A stretch of 40,000 bases of DNA from Glandiceps talaboti (Eukaryota; Hemichordata; Enteropneusta; Spengelidae): contig NC_135549.1 in the NCBI RefSeq assembly GCF_964340395.1, positions 18,502,342 to 18,542,341 of the forward strand, written 5' to 3'. Made by a program: the position numbers and the translations under genes. How positions within the stretch are numbered: the stretch's first letter is position 1; every line of letters begins with the position of its first letter. Below, piece after piece: positions 17,340 through 30,299 of the stretch. Below the pieces are notes generated by a model. The model did no database searches. It was not told the origin of the DNA and saw only the letters and a list, made by a program, of their open reading frames with translations.

Positions 17340-20300
17340 ATTCCACTGTTTACCACCTAGAAATGCTGTCATTCCAGTTCTAAAGCATTGAAAATGCTGT
17401 CATTCCACTTATTTTATAGAGTGGCGGCTGTCATTCCACTGGTTCTACAGTGCAGAGTGTGTCATTCAACTAACTGAATGTAGAAAAGGGTGTCATTCCA
17501 CTGTTTACCACCTAGAAATGCTGTCATTCCAGTTCCAAAGCATTAAAAATGCTGTCATTCCACTTATTTTATAGAGTGGCGGCTGTCATTCCACTGGTTC
17601 TACAGTGCAGAGTGTGTCATTCAACTAACTGAATGTAGAAAAGGGTGTCATTCCACTGTTTACCACCTAGAAATGCTGTCATTCCAGTTCTAAAGCATTG
17701 AAAATGCTGTCATTCCACTTATTTTATAGAGTGGCGGCTGTCATTCCAGTGGTTTTACAGTGCAGAGTGTGTCATTCAACTAACTGAATGTAGAAAAGGG
17801 TGTCATTCCACTGTTTACCACCTAGAAATGCTGTCATTTCAGTTCCAAAGCATTGAAAATGCTGTCATTCCACTTATTTTATAGAGTGGCGGCTGTCATT
17901 CCACTGGTTCTACAGTGCAGAGGGTGTCATTCAACTAACTGAATGTAGAAAAGGGTGTCATTCCACTGTTTACCACCTAGAAATGCTGTCATTCCAGTTC
18001 TAAAGCATTGAAAATGCTGTCATTCCACTTATTTTATAGAGTGGCGGCTGTCATTCCACTGGTTCTACAGTGCAGAGTGTGTCATTCAACTAACTGAATG
18101 TAGAAAAGGGTGTCATTCCACTGTTTACCACCTAGAAATGCTGTCATTCCAGTTCTAAAGCATTGAAAATGCTGTCATTCCACTTATTTTATAGAGTGGC
18201 GGCTGTCATTCCAGTGGTTCTACAGTGCAGAGTGTGTCATTCAACTAACTGATTGTAGAAAAGGGTGTCATTCCACTGTTTACCACCTAGAAATGCTGTC
18301 ATTCCAGTTCCAAAGCATTAAAAATGCTGTCATTCCACTTATTTTATAGAGTGGCGGCTGTCATTCCAGTGGTTCTACAGTGCAGAGTGTGTCATTCAAC
18401 TAACTGATTGTAGAAAAGGGTGTCATTCCACTGTTTACCACCTAGAAATGCTGTCATTCCAGTTCCAAAGCATTAAAAATGCTGTCATTCCACTTATTTT
18501 ATAGAGTGGCGGCTGTCATTCCACTGGTTCTACAGTGCAGAGGGTGTCATTCAACTAACTGAATGTAGAAAAGGGTGTCATTCCACTGTTTACCACCTAG
18601 AAATGCTGTCATTCCAGTTCTAAAGCATTGAAAATGCTGTCATTCCACTTATTTTATAGAGTGGCGGCTGTCATTCCACTGGTTCTACAGTGCAGAGTGT
18701 GTCATTCAACTAACTGAATGTAGAAAAGGGTGTCATTCCACTGTTTACCACCTAGAAATGCTGTCATTCCAGTTCTAAAGCATTGAAAATGCTGTCATTC
18801 CACTTATTTTATAGAGTGGCGGCTGTCATTCCACTGGTTCTACAGTGCAGAGTGTGTCATTCAACTAACTGAATGTAGAAAAGGGTGTCATTCCACTGTT
18901 TACCACCTAGAAATGCTGTCATTCCAGTTCCAAAGCATTAAAAATGCTGTCATTCCACTTATTTTATAGAGTGGCGGCTGTCATTCCACTGGTTCTACAG
19001 TGCAGAGTGTGTCATTCAACTAACTGAATGTAGAAAAGGGTGTCATTCCACTGTTTACCACCTAGAAATGCTGTCATTCCAGTTCTAAAGCATTGAAAAT
19101 GCTGTCATTCCACTTATTTTATAGAGTGGCGGCTGTCATTCCACTGGTTCTACAGTGCAGAGTGTGTCATTCAACTAACTGAATGTAGAAAAGGGTGTCA
19201 TTCCACTGTTTACCACCTAGAAATGCTGTCATTCCAGTTCCAAAGCATTAAAAATGCTGTCATTCCACTTATTTTATAGAGTGGCGGCTGTCATTCCACT
19301 GGTTCTACAGTGCAGAGTGTGTCATTCAACTAACTGAATGTAGAAAAGGGTGTCATTCCACTGTTTACCACCTAGAAATGCTGTCATTCCAGTTCTAAAG
19401 CATTGAAAATGCTGTCATTCCACTTATTTTATAGAGTGGCGGCTGTCATTCCAGTGGTTTTACAGTGCAGAGTGTGTCATTCAACTAACTGAATGTAGAA
19501 AAGGGTGTCATTCCACTGTTTACCACCTAGAAATGCTGTCATTTCAGTTCCAAAGCATTGAAAATGCTGTCATTCCACTTATTTTATAGAGTGGCGGCTG
19601 TCATTCCACTGGTTCTACAGTGCAGAGGGTGTCATTCAACTAACTGAATGTAGAAAAGGGTGTCATTCCACTGTTTACCACCTAGAAATGCTGTCATTCC
19701 AGTTCTAAAGCATTGAAAATGCTGTCATTCCACTTATTTTATAGAGTGGCGGCTGTCATTCCACTGGTTCTACAGTGCAGAGTGTGTCATTCAACTAACT
19801 GAATGTAGAAAAGGGTGTCATTCCACTGTTTACCACCTAGAAATGCTGTCATTCCAGTTCTAAAGCATTGAAAATGCTGTCATTCCACTTATTTTATAGA
19901 GTGGCGGCTGTCATTCCAGTGGTTCTACAGTGCAGAGTGTGTCATTCAACTAACTGATTGTAGAAAAGGGTGTCATTCCACTGTTTACCACCTAGAAATG
20001 CTGTCATTCCAGTTCCAAAGCATTAAAAATGCTGTCATTCCACTTATTTTATAGAGTGGCGGCTGTCATTCCAGTGGTTCTACAGTGCAGAGTGTGTCAT
20101 TCAACTAACTGATTGTAGAAAAGGGTGTCATTCCACTGTTTACCACCTAGAAATGCTGTCATTCCAGTTCCAAAGCATTAAAAATGCTGTCATTCCACTT
20201 ATTTTATAGAGTGGCGGCTGTCATTCCACTGGTTCTACAGTGCAGAGGGTGTCATTCAACTAACTGAATGTAGAAAAGGGTGTCATTCCACTGTTTACCA

Positions 20301-23300
20301 CCTAGAAATGCTGTCATTCCAGTTCTAAAGCATTGAAAATGCTGTCATTCCACTTATTTTATAGAGTGGCGGCTGTCATTCCACTGGTTCTACAGTGCAG
20401 AGTGTGTCATTCAACTAACTGAATGTAGAAAAGGGTGTCATTCCACTGTTTACCACCTAGAAATGCTGTCATTCCAGTTCTAAAGCATTGAAAATGCTGT
20501 CATTCCACTTATTTTATAGAGTGGCGGCTGTCATTCCAGTGGTTCTACAGTGCAGAGTGTGTCATTCAACTAACTGATTGTAGAAAAGGGTGTCATTCCA
20601 CTGTTTACCACCTAGAAATGCTGTCATTCCAGTTCCAAAGCATTAAAAATGCTGTCATTCCACTTATTTTATAGAGTGGCGGCTGTCATTCCAGTGGTTC
20701 TACAGTGCAGAGTGTGTCATTCAACTAACTGATTGTAGAAAAGGGTGTCATTCCACTGTTTACCACCTAGAAATGCTGTCATTCCAGTTCCAAAGCATTA
20801 AAAATGCTGTCATTCCACTTATTTTATAGAGTGGCGGCTGTCATTCCACTGGTTCTACAGTGCAGAGGGTGTCATTCAACTAACTGAATGTAGAAAAGGG
20901 TGTCATTCCACTGTTTACCACCTAGAAATGCTGTCATTCCAGTTCTAAAGCATTGAAAATGCTGTCATTCCACTTATTTTATAGAGTGGCGGCTGTCATT
21001 CCACTGGTTCTACAGTGCAGAGTGTGTCATTCAACTAACTGAATGTAGAAAAGGGTGTCATTCCACTGTTTACCACCTAGAAATGCTGTCATTCCAGTTC
21101 TAAAGCATTGAAAATGCTGTCATTCCACTTATTTTATAGAGTGGCGGCTGTCATTCCACTGGTTCTACAGTGCAGAGTGTGTCATTCAACTAACTGAATG
21201 TAGAAAAGGGTGTCATTCCACTGTTTACCACCTAGAAATGCTGTCATTCCAGTTCCAAAGCATTAAAAATGCTGTCATTCCACTTATTTTATAGAGTGGC
21301 GGCTGTCATTCCACTGGTTCTACAGTGCAGAGTGTGTCATTCAACTAACTGAATGTAGAAAAGGGTGTCATTCCACTGTTTACCACCTAGAAATGCTGTC
21401 ATTCCAGTTCTAAAGCATTGAAAATGCTGTCATTCCACTTATTTTATAGAGTGGCGGCTGTCATTCCACTGGTTCTACAGTGCAGAGTGTGTCATTCAAC
21501 TAACTGAATGTAGAAAAGGGTGTCATTCCACTGTTTACCACCTAGAAATGCTGTCATTCCAGTTCCAAAGCATTAAAAATGCTGTCATTCCACTTATTTT
21601 ATAGAGTGGCGGCTGTCATTCCACTGGTTCTACAGTGCAGAGTGTGTCATTCAACTAACTGAATGTAGAAAAGGGTGTCATTCCACTGTTTACCACCTAG
21701 AAATGCTGTCATTCCAGTTCTAAAGCATTGAAAATGCTGTCATTCCACTTATTTTATAGAGTGGCGGCTGTCATTCCAGTGGTTTTACAGTGCAGAGTGT
21801 GTCATTCAACTAACTGAATGTAGAAAAGGGTGTCATTCCACTGTTTACCACCTAGAAATGCTGTCATTTCAGTTCCAAAGCATTGAAAATGCTGTCATTC
21901 CACTTATTTTATAGAGTGGCGGCTGTCATTCCACTGGTTCTACAGTGCAGAGGGTGTCATTCAACTAACTGAATGTAGAAAAGGGTGTCATTCCACTGTT
22001 TACCACCTAGAAATGCTGTCATTCCAGTTCTAAAGCATTGAAAATGCTGTCATTCCACTTATTTTATAGAGTGGCGGCTGTCATTCCACTGGTTCTACAG
22101 TGCAGAGTGTGTCATTCAACTAACTGAATGTAGAAAAGGGTGTCATTCCACTGTTTACCACCTAGAAATGCTGTCATTCCAGTTCTAAAGCATTGAAAAT
22201 GCTGTCATTCCACTTATTTTATAGAGTGGCGGCTGTCATTCCAGTGGTTCTACAGTGCAGAGTGTGTCATTCAACTAACTGATTGTAGAAAAGGGTGTCA
22301 TTCCACTGTTTACCACCTAGAAATGCTGTCATTCCAGTTCCAAAGCATTAAAAATGCTGTCATTCCACTTATTTTATAGAGTGGCGGCTGTCATTCCAGT
22401 GGTTCTACAGTGCAGAGTGTGTCATTCAACTAACTGATTGTAGAAAAGGGTGTCATTCCACTGTTTACCACCTAGAAATGCTGTCATTCCAGTTCCAAAG
22501 CATTAAAAATGCTGTCATTCCACTTATTTTATAGAGTGGCGGCTGTCATTCCACTGGTTCTACAGTGCAGAGGGTGTCATTCAACTAACTGATTGTAGAA
22601 AAGGGTGTCATTCCACTGTTTACCACCTAGAAATGCTGTCATTCCAGTTCTAAAGCATTGAAAATGCTGTCATTCCACTTATTTTATAGAGTGGCGGCTG
22701 TCATTCCACTGGTTCTACAGTGCAGAGTGTGTCATTCAACTAACTGAATGTAGAAAAGGGTGTCATTCCACTGTTTACCACCTAGAAATGCTGTCATTCC
22801 AGTTCTAAAGCATTGAAAATGCTGTCATTCCACTTATTTTATAGAGTGGCGGCTGTCATTCCACTGGTTCTACAGTGCAGAGTGTGTCATTCAACTAACT
22901 GAATGTAGAAAAGGGTGTCATTCCACTGTTTACCACCTAGAAATGCTGTCATTCCAGTTCCAAAGCATTAAAAATGCTGTCATTCCACTTATTTTATAGA
23001 GTGGCGGCTGTCATTCCACTGGTTCTACAGTGCAGAGTGTGTCATTCAACTAACTGAATGTAGAAAAGGGTGTCATTCCACTGTTTACCACCTAGAAATG
23101 CTGTCATTCCAGTTCTAAAGCATTGAAAATGCTGTCATTCCACTTATTTTATAGAGTGGCGGCTGTCATTCCAGTGGTTTTACAGTGCAGAGTGTGTCAT
23201 TCAACTAACTGAATGTAGAAAAGGGTGTCATTCCACTGTTTACCACCTAGAAATGCTGTCATTTCAGTTCCAAAGCATTGAAAATGCTGTCATTCCACTT

Positions 23301-26300
23301 ATTTTATAGAGTGGCGGCTGTCATTCCACTGGTTCTACAGTGCAGAGGGTGTCATTCAACTAACTGAATGTAGAAAAGGGTGTCATTCCACTGTTTACCA
23401 CCTAGAAATGCTGTCATTCCAGTTCTAAAGCATTGAAAATGCTGTCATTCCACTTATTTTATAGAGTGGCGGCTGTCATTCCACTGGTTCTACAGTGCAG
23501 AGTGTGTCATTCAACTAACTGAATGTAGAAAAGGGTGTCATTCCACTGTTTACCACCTAGAAATGCTGTCATTCCAGTTCTAAAGCATTGAAAATGCTGT
23601 CATTCCACTTATTTTATAGAGTGGCGGCTGTCATTCCAGTGGTTCTACAGTGCAGAGTGTGTCATTCAACTAACTGATTGTAGAAAAGGGTGTCATTCCA
23701 CTGTTTACCACCTAGAAATGCTGTCATTCCAGTTCCAAAGCATTAAAAATGCTGTCATTCCACTTATTTTATAGAGTGGCGGCTGTCATTCCAGTGGTTC
23801 TACAGTGGAGAGTGTGTCATTCAACTAACTGATTGTAGAAAAGGGTGTCATTCCACTGTTTACCACCTAGAAATGCTGTCATTCCAGTTCCAAAGCATTA
23901 AAAATGCTGTCATTCCACTTATTTTATAGAGTGGCGGCTGTCATTCCACTGGTTCTACAGTGCAGAGGGTGTCATTCAACTAACTGAATGTAGAAAAGGG
24001 TGTCATTCCACTGTTTACCACCTAGAAATGCTGTCATTCCAGTTCTAAAGCATTGAAAATGCTGTCATTCCACTTATTTTATAGAGTGGCGGCTGTCATT
24101 CCACTGGTTCTACAGTGCAGAGTGTGTCATTCAACTAACTGAATGTAGAAAAGGGTGTCATTCCACTGTTTACCACCTAGAAATGCTGTCATTCCAGTTC
24201 TAAAGCATTGAAAATGCTGTCATTCCACTTATTTTATAGAGTGGCGGCTGTCATTCCACTGGTTCTACAGTGCAGAGTGTGTCATTCAACTAACTGAATG
24301 TAGAAAAGGGTGTCATTCCACTGTTTACCACCTAGAAATGCTGTCATTCCAGTTCCAAAGCATTAAAAATGCTGTCATTCCACTTATTTTATAGAGTGGC
24401 GGCTGTCATTCCAGTGGTTCTACAGTGCAGAGTGTGTCATTCAACTAACTGAATGTAGAAAAGGGTGTCATTCCACTGTTTACCACCTAGAAATGCTGTC
24501 ATTCCAGTTCTAAAGCATTGAAAATGCTGTCATTCCACTTATTTTATAGAGTGGCGGCTGTCATTCCACTGGTTCTACAGTGCAGAGTGTGTCATTCAAC
24601 TAACTGAATGTAGAAAAGGGTGTCATTCCACTGTTTACCACCTAGAAATGCTGTCATTCCAGTTCCAAAGCATTAAAAATGCTGTCATTCCACTTATTTT
24701 ATAGAGTGGCGGCTGTCATTCCACTGGTTCTACAGTGCAGAGTGTGTCATTCAACTAACTGAATGTAGAAAAGGGTGTCATTCCACTGTTTACCACCTAG
24801 AAATGCTGTCATTCCAGTTCTAAAGCATTGAAAATGCTGTCATTCCACTTATTTTATAGAGTGGCGGCTGTCATTCCAGTGGTTTTACAGTGCAGAGTGT
24901 GTCATTCAACTAACTGAATGTAGAAAAGGGTGTCATTCCACTGTTTACCACCTAGAAATGCTGTCATTTCAGTTCCAAAGCATTGAAAATGCTGTCATTC
25001 CACTTATTTTATAGAGTGGCGGCTGTCATTCCACTGGTTCTACAGTGCAGAGGGTGTCATTCAACTAACTGAATGTAGAAAAGGGTGTCATTCCACTGTT
25101 TACCACCTAGAAATGCTGTCATTCCAGTTCTAAAGCATTGAAAATGCTGTCATTCCACTTATTTTATAGAGTGGCGGCTGTCATTCCACTGGTTCTACAG
25201 TGCAGAGTGTGTCATTCAACTAACTGAATGTAGAAAAGGGTGTCATTCCACTGTTTACCACCTAGAAATGCTGTCATTCCAGTTCTAAAGCATTGAAAAT
25301 GCTGTCATTCCACTTATTTTATAGAGTGGCGGCTGTCATTCCAGTGGTTCTACAGTGCAGAGTGTGTCATTCAACTAACTGATTGTAGAAAAGGGTGTCA
25401 TTCCACTGTTTACCACCTAGAAATGCTGTCATTCCAGTTCCAAAGCATTAAAAATGCTGTCATTCCACTTATTTTATAGAGTGGCGGCTGTCATTCCAGT
25501 GGTTCTACAGTGCAGAGTGTGTCATTCAACTAACTGATTGTAGAAAAGGGTGTCATTCCACTGTTTACCACCTAGAAATGCTGTCATTCCAGTTCCAAAG
25601 CTTTAAAAATGCTGTCATTCCACTTATTTTATAGAGTGGCGGCTGTCATTCCACTGGTTCTACAGTGCAGAGGGTGTCATTCAACTAACTGAATGTAGAA
25701 AAGGGTGTCATTCCACTGTTTACCACCTAGAAATGCTGTCATTCCAGTTCTAAAGCATTGAAAATGCTGTCATTCCACTTATTTTATAGAGTGGCGGCTG
25801 TCATTCCACTGGTTCTACAGTGCAGAGTGTGTCATTCAACTAACTGAATGTAGAAAAGGGTGTCATTCCACTGTTTACCACCTAGAAATGCTGTCATTCC
25901 AGTTCTAAAGCATTGAAAATGCTGTCATTCCACTTATTTTATAGAGTGGCGGCTGTCATTCCACTGGTTCTACAGTGCAGAGTGTGTCATTCAACTAACT
26001 GAATGTAGAAAAGGGTGTCATTCCACTGTTTACCACCTAGAAATGCTGTCATTCCAGTTCCAAAGCATTAAAAATGCTGTCATTCCACTTATTTTATAGA
26101 GTGGCGGCTGTCATTCCACTGGTTCTACAGTGCAGAGTGTGTCATTCAACTAACTGAATGTAGAAAAGGGTGTCATTCCACTGTTTACCACCTAGAAATG
26201 CTGTCATTCCAGTTCTAAAGCATTGAAAATGCTGTCATTCCACTTATTTTATAGAGTGGCGGCTGTCATTCCAGTGGTTTTACAGTGCAGAGTGTGTCAT

Positions 26301-27758
26301 TCAACTAACTGAATGTAGAAAAGGGTGTCATTCCACTGTTTACCACCTAGAAATGCTGTCATTCCAGTTCCAAAGCATTGAAAATGCTGTCATTCCACTT
26401 ATTTTATAGAGTGGCGGCTGTCATTCCACTGGTTCTACAGTGCAGAGGGTGTCATTCAACTAACTGAATGTAGAAAAGGGTGTCATTCCACTGTTTACCA
26501 CCTAGAAATGCTGTCATTCCAGTTCTAAAGCATTGAAAATGCTGTCATTCCACTTATTTTATAGAGTGGCGGCTGTCATTCCACTGGTTCTACAGTGCAG
26601 AGTGTGTCATTCAACTAACTGAATGTAGAAAAGGGTGTCATTCCACTGTTTACCACCTAGAAATGCTGTCATTCCAGTTCTAAAGCATTGAAAATGCTGT
26701 CATTCCACTTATTTTATAGAGTGGCGGCTGTCATTCCAGTGGTTCTACAGTGCAGAGTGTGTCATTCAACTAACTGATTGTAGAAAAGGGTGTCATTCCA
26801 CTGTTTACCACCTAGAAATGCTGTCATTCCAGTTCCAAAGCATTAAAAATGCTGTCATTCCACTTATTTTATAGAGTGGCGGCTGTCATTCCAGTGGTTC
26901 TACAGTGCAGAGTGTGTCATTCAACTAACTGATTGTAGAAAAGGGTGTCATTCCACTGTTTACCACCTAGAAATGCTGTCATTCCAGTTCCAAAGCATTA
27001 AAAATGCTGTCATTCCACTTATTTTATAGAGTGGCGGCTGTCATTCCACTGGTTCTACAGTGCAGAGGGTGTCATTCAACTAACTGAATGTAGAAAAGGG
27101 TGTCATTCCACTGTTTACCACCTAGAAATGCTGTCATTCCAGTTCTAAAGCATTGAAAATGCTGTCATTCCACTTATTTTATAGAGTGGCGGCTGTCATT
27201 CCACTGGTTCTACAGTGCAGAGTGTGTCATTCAACTAACTGAATGTAGAAAAGGGTGTCATTCCACTGTTTACCACCTAGAAATGCTGTCATTCCAGTTC
27301 TAAAGCATTGAAAATGCTGTCATTCCACTTATTTTATAGAGTGGCGGCTGTCATTCCAGTGGTTCTACAGTGCAGAGTGTGTCATTCAACTAACTGATTG
27401 TAGAAAAGGGTGTCATTCCACTGTTTACCACCTAGAAATGCTGTCATTCCAGTTCCAAAGCATTAAAAATGCTGTCATTCCACTTATTTTATAGAGTGGC
27501 GGCTGTCATTCCACTGGTTCTACAGTGCAGAGGGTGTCATTCAACTAACTGAATGTAGAAAAGGGTGTCATTCCACTGTTTACCACCTAGAAATGCTGTC
27601 ATTCCAGTTCTAAAGCATTGAAAATGCTGTCATTCCACTTATTTTATAGAGTGGCGGCTGTCATTCCACTGGTTTTACAGTGCAGAGGGTGTCATTCAAC
27701 TAACTGAATGTAGAAAAGGGTGTCATTCCACTGTTTACCACCTAGAAATGCTGTCATT
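17333..27758 (-). repeat. Right arm: 67 tandem 155-bp units, reversed
   Basis: From the gtc at 17368 to the equivalent base at 27753 is 10,385 bp, exactly 67 x 155, so there is no net insertion or deletion in the arm. The consensus is the reverse complement of the left-arm unit. A marker variant (gtcatttcagttcc) recurs at 17833, 19538, 21863, 23258 and 24963, that is 11, 15, 9 and 11 units apart. The expected next position (26358, 9 units on) has the surrounding haplotype with the marker base reverted. This arm is nearly twice the length of the left one. Confidence 0.95.
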
Positions 27759-27800
27759 CGTTTTCCGTCATTCAGGTTGTCATTCGTTTTAGGGTCACCC

Positions 27801-27809
27801 GTTCCACCC
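27801..27809 (+). repeat. Right 9-bp target-site duplication
   Basis: GTTCCACCC directly follows the terminal ...TTTTAGGGTCACCC and repeats the 9-mer at 11638-11646 in the same orientation. This is the footprint of a single transposition event that inserted the whole 16-kb element. Confidence 0.9.
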
Positions 27810-28418
27810 ACATAAATCTAACGTTGTCCCGTTCGGTTTAGATATAATCATAATCACTGTTTAGAAAAAAAGACTGGATTGAATGGTTGTGGAATGCACA
27901 GAAATGTTTCGAAACCGTAGACACTTGTCAGGTGTTCAAGGTAAAAAGATGGCGACGGAAAACTACGAAAAAAAGAATGTTTATTTCTTCCACTGTCGAC
28001 AACAATGATTTGTCTCAGTAATTGAGGGCGCCATTTATGCACTGCACATTGTGGCCTTGTGCAACCTTGACATAATAACACTCCAGTGACACGCTTGTGT
28101 TATGGTAGGAGATAATACAAAAAATGACGGGATATTGATCTGTTTTTACAAGTGTCTATTATTAGTTAAAAGACACACATTCACTTAGAAGACGACCCGT
28201 TTCCATGACAAGACACGTATATATAGGATAGGCTATAGCATATAGACGACAAGTATGTACATACATAATCTATGTGCCGACATATAGTCTTAAAAACGGC
28301 GTAGTGTTGCATACCACAGTGTACAATAATAGCGCGACCGTGGTAGATACAATTTATATATCATACACAGACAGTATATCAGTAAATACAAACACACACA
28401 CAAATGGCAAACACTTAC
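27810..28418. other. Unique DNA between the foldback element and the signal-peptide exon
   Basis: No exon is recognisable. The stretch contains AAGATGGCGA at about 27948 and an inverted ATGGCGCC at about 28027, which resemble YY1-type promoter motifs. If the exon above it is correctly assigned, this is intron 1 of the CUB gene. Confidence 0.35.
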
Positions 28419-28545
28419 CTCCATAACTAGACGTTTCTAGTAATATTGGAGCAATGAATACAAGCAGTGGTGGGTTCGACAATAGAAGGACGCTTTCAAC
28501 GGCGAACCCAAAGGTTGGGGTCACAGCTGATGACGTCCACTTTCT
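28419..28545 (-). CDS. Candidate signal-peptide exon of the CUB/LDLa/EGF gene
   Basis: On the minus strand an open stretch ends at a strong donor (GGAG|gtaagtg) in phase 1. It encodes a hydrophobic run (VLLLSNPPLLVFIAPILLET) followed by SSYG, as at the end of a signal peptide. Joined to the exon at 10378, the split codon G|AT gives Asp before the first CUB cysteine, an ideal distance. There is no ATG in this frame before the upstream stop, so either a 5' exon carries the start (possible acceptors end at 28546 or 28527) or the call is wrong. The upper boundary given here is only the limit of the open frame. Confidence 0.38.
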
Positions 28546-28739
28546 CTGCTATTGCTACCTGCATCCTCCGAATCCCGCACAGTCTAGATATCCCGTATTT
28601 CACTACGCGACTTACAAAGGAACGGTTACAAGGAAGCACAAATCTAGAAATCCCGGGCATAAAATAAGTACTTGCAAGATCTAACCGAGAGATAAAATGT
28701 CAAGGGATCCTATAGTATAGCTGAAAGAATTGTTGATAT

Positions 28740-28822
<83 letters not shown>
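28740..28822 (+). repeat. Compound microsatellite (TTG)n then (TG)n
   Basis: About 12 TTG/TGT triplets run directly into about 23 TG dinucleotides. This is a simple repeat without coding meaning. Confidence 0.95.
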
Positions 28823-28824
<2 letters not shown>

Positions 28825-30299
28825 AGGTTATCTTCGACTGTTGTTGTCTTGGCCCTAGTTATCCTAGTCTAGCTGCTAGACCTGTGATGTTCTTCCGATA
28901 CAATGCGACACACGACCGAACGTCACTATCGAGGATGTGTTTCTTATTATCTTAGCTACACTTGACGAAGGTTTGGTTTTTACCATTTTCATTTGTATAT
29001 TTTTGTGTACATTAAGCTTTATTACTTAGAGAAGATTCTATTATCTTTTACTATTTATATTTCAGTTGTCATTCTGTTCCAACAGCTACTGACAGGTACT
29101 ATTTATACTCTCTATTGTTGAATGATGGGCGGTGGCCCTATTCTTATGAAATAAATTCAAATTCTACAGTAGAATCTATCTCAAGATCTTGTTCTGAGCT
29201 TAATCTTTTTTTCATTAGTTGGTTGCGTTTCTTACTATTTTAGATATTCCAAAGTCTAAATACCACATATTTCATGAAATCGATGTTATCAAAATCGAGC
29301 TGTCACTAAATGTATCTATGTAAACGCATTGGTCAATACATATAGAAACAACTATCCTAGCAACCATGACCACGCCCTTAGCCTTGGCCAAAATGCCAGT
29401 AAATTTTGCAAAGATGCCCACAGATCAGGGTGTTCAATTGAATATACAATTAGCAAATAGACAAAAATATACCTAGCAACAAAGACAATGCCCATATATA
29501 CAGCAACAGTAAAAAACGACATTGTTGATCGTGAGATTAGTAATTGAAATGAATAGTCAAATGAATGAGTTTTAAAAAAATAACAAATAAATTTGCCTAT
29601 CAACGAAGACCACGTCTTAGCAAATTTAACGCCTGAATGACTGTATCTTATAATTCCACATCACATAAATCATAAACATTTCGTGTAGCAATTATGCAGT
29701 TTGTAGCGTTGTGTATAGCGCCCCCATTTCGTGTTTATTTTAAACCTTTGTTTTTAAACGGATAAGGATGTGGCTATAGTTGCTCTGCACAGTGTTTATA
29801 TTTGGAGGCACATTCATTTTCATAAATTCATATCAATATTTTTTGAAAAAAAAGTTGTTATAGTCGTTGTCCTGTGCAACATTAATACCGCATATAAAGC
29901 GGTTCTACAATACAATACAATACAATATAATTTCTGCGACTGCACTAGCAAGACTGGCGAGAACTCCCTTGAAAACGGATTGTCCGTATTGTATGACTTG
30001 AACCAGTCATGTTTTTTAAACATCTGATATATTTTAGACAATTGATTCAACAAATAACAACGGGAGAACAAACGTCAATTACCGGTTGTCTGATAGATAG
30101 ACTAGTACTAAGGCCGCTAAAGTAAGACAATTACACAGAGACGTTTCTTCTGCCTATAGCAGTTATTTTATTTATCTGGAGGCACAATGTGTGTATTTTA
30201 TGTCCTAATGTATTTTAGAATTGTAAGTGGAAGTTTGCGTGGTTGTCGATTTGATGTATGAGGGTCTCATCAATGAAAAGAAGCCGACCCTGCAACGCT

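Larger units (their letters stand above)
11647..27800. mobile_element. 16.15-kb non-autonomous foldback element (FB-like)
   Basis: The element begins GGGTGACCCTAAAACGAATG and ends with its exact reverse complement. By eye the two ends are identical over 267 bp (11647-11913 against 27534-27800). It is flanked by a 9-bp direct repeat. It consists almost entirely of a 155-bp tandem repeat that runs forward in the left arm and reversed in the right arm, meeting at 17308-17332. Stops in all frames leave no open frame of 60 or more codons, so it encodes no transposase. Drosophila FB elements share this plan: long inverted arms made of short tandem repeats including 31-bp units, with a 9-bp duplication, mobilised by MULE-type (NOF) transposase. 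Assignment to the MULE/FB group is inference from structure, not homology. Confidence 0.88.

Noticed and set aside
11647-27800. CRISPR-like array
   Set aside because: Repeats are 31 bp with a 10-bp core, but the intervening tails are not unique spacers; they recur every 155 bp. The host is also eukaryotic.
11647-27800. Centromeric or ordinary satellite block
   Set aside because: The sharp inverted termini, the 9-bp direct repeat and the orientation switch at a single point mark a transposed foldback unit instead.
27946-28036. Opposed ATGGCG motifs suggesting a bidirectional promoter
   Set aside because: Only two short matches, and they lie downstream of the candidate first exon of the neighbouring gene; no transcript start evidence.
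27854-28081. Minus-strand frame of 75 codons just right of the foldback element
   Set aside because: No signal peptide, domain or phase-compatible splice sites; composition looks non-coding.
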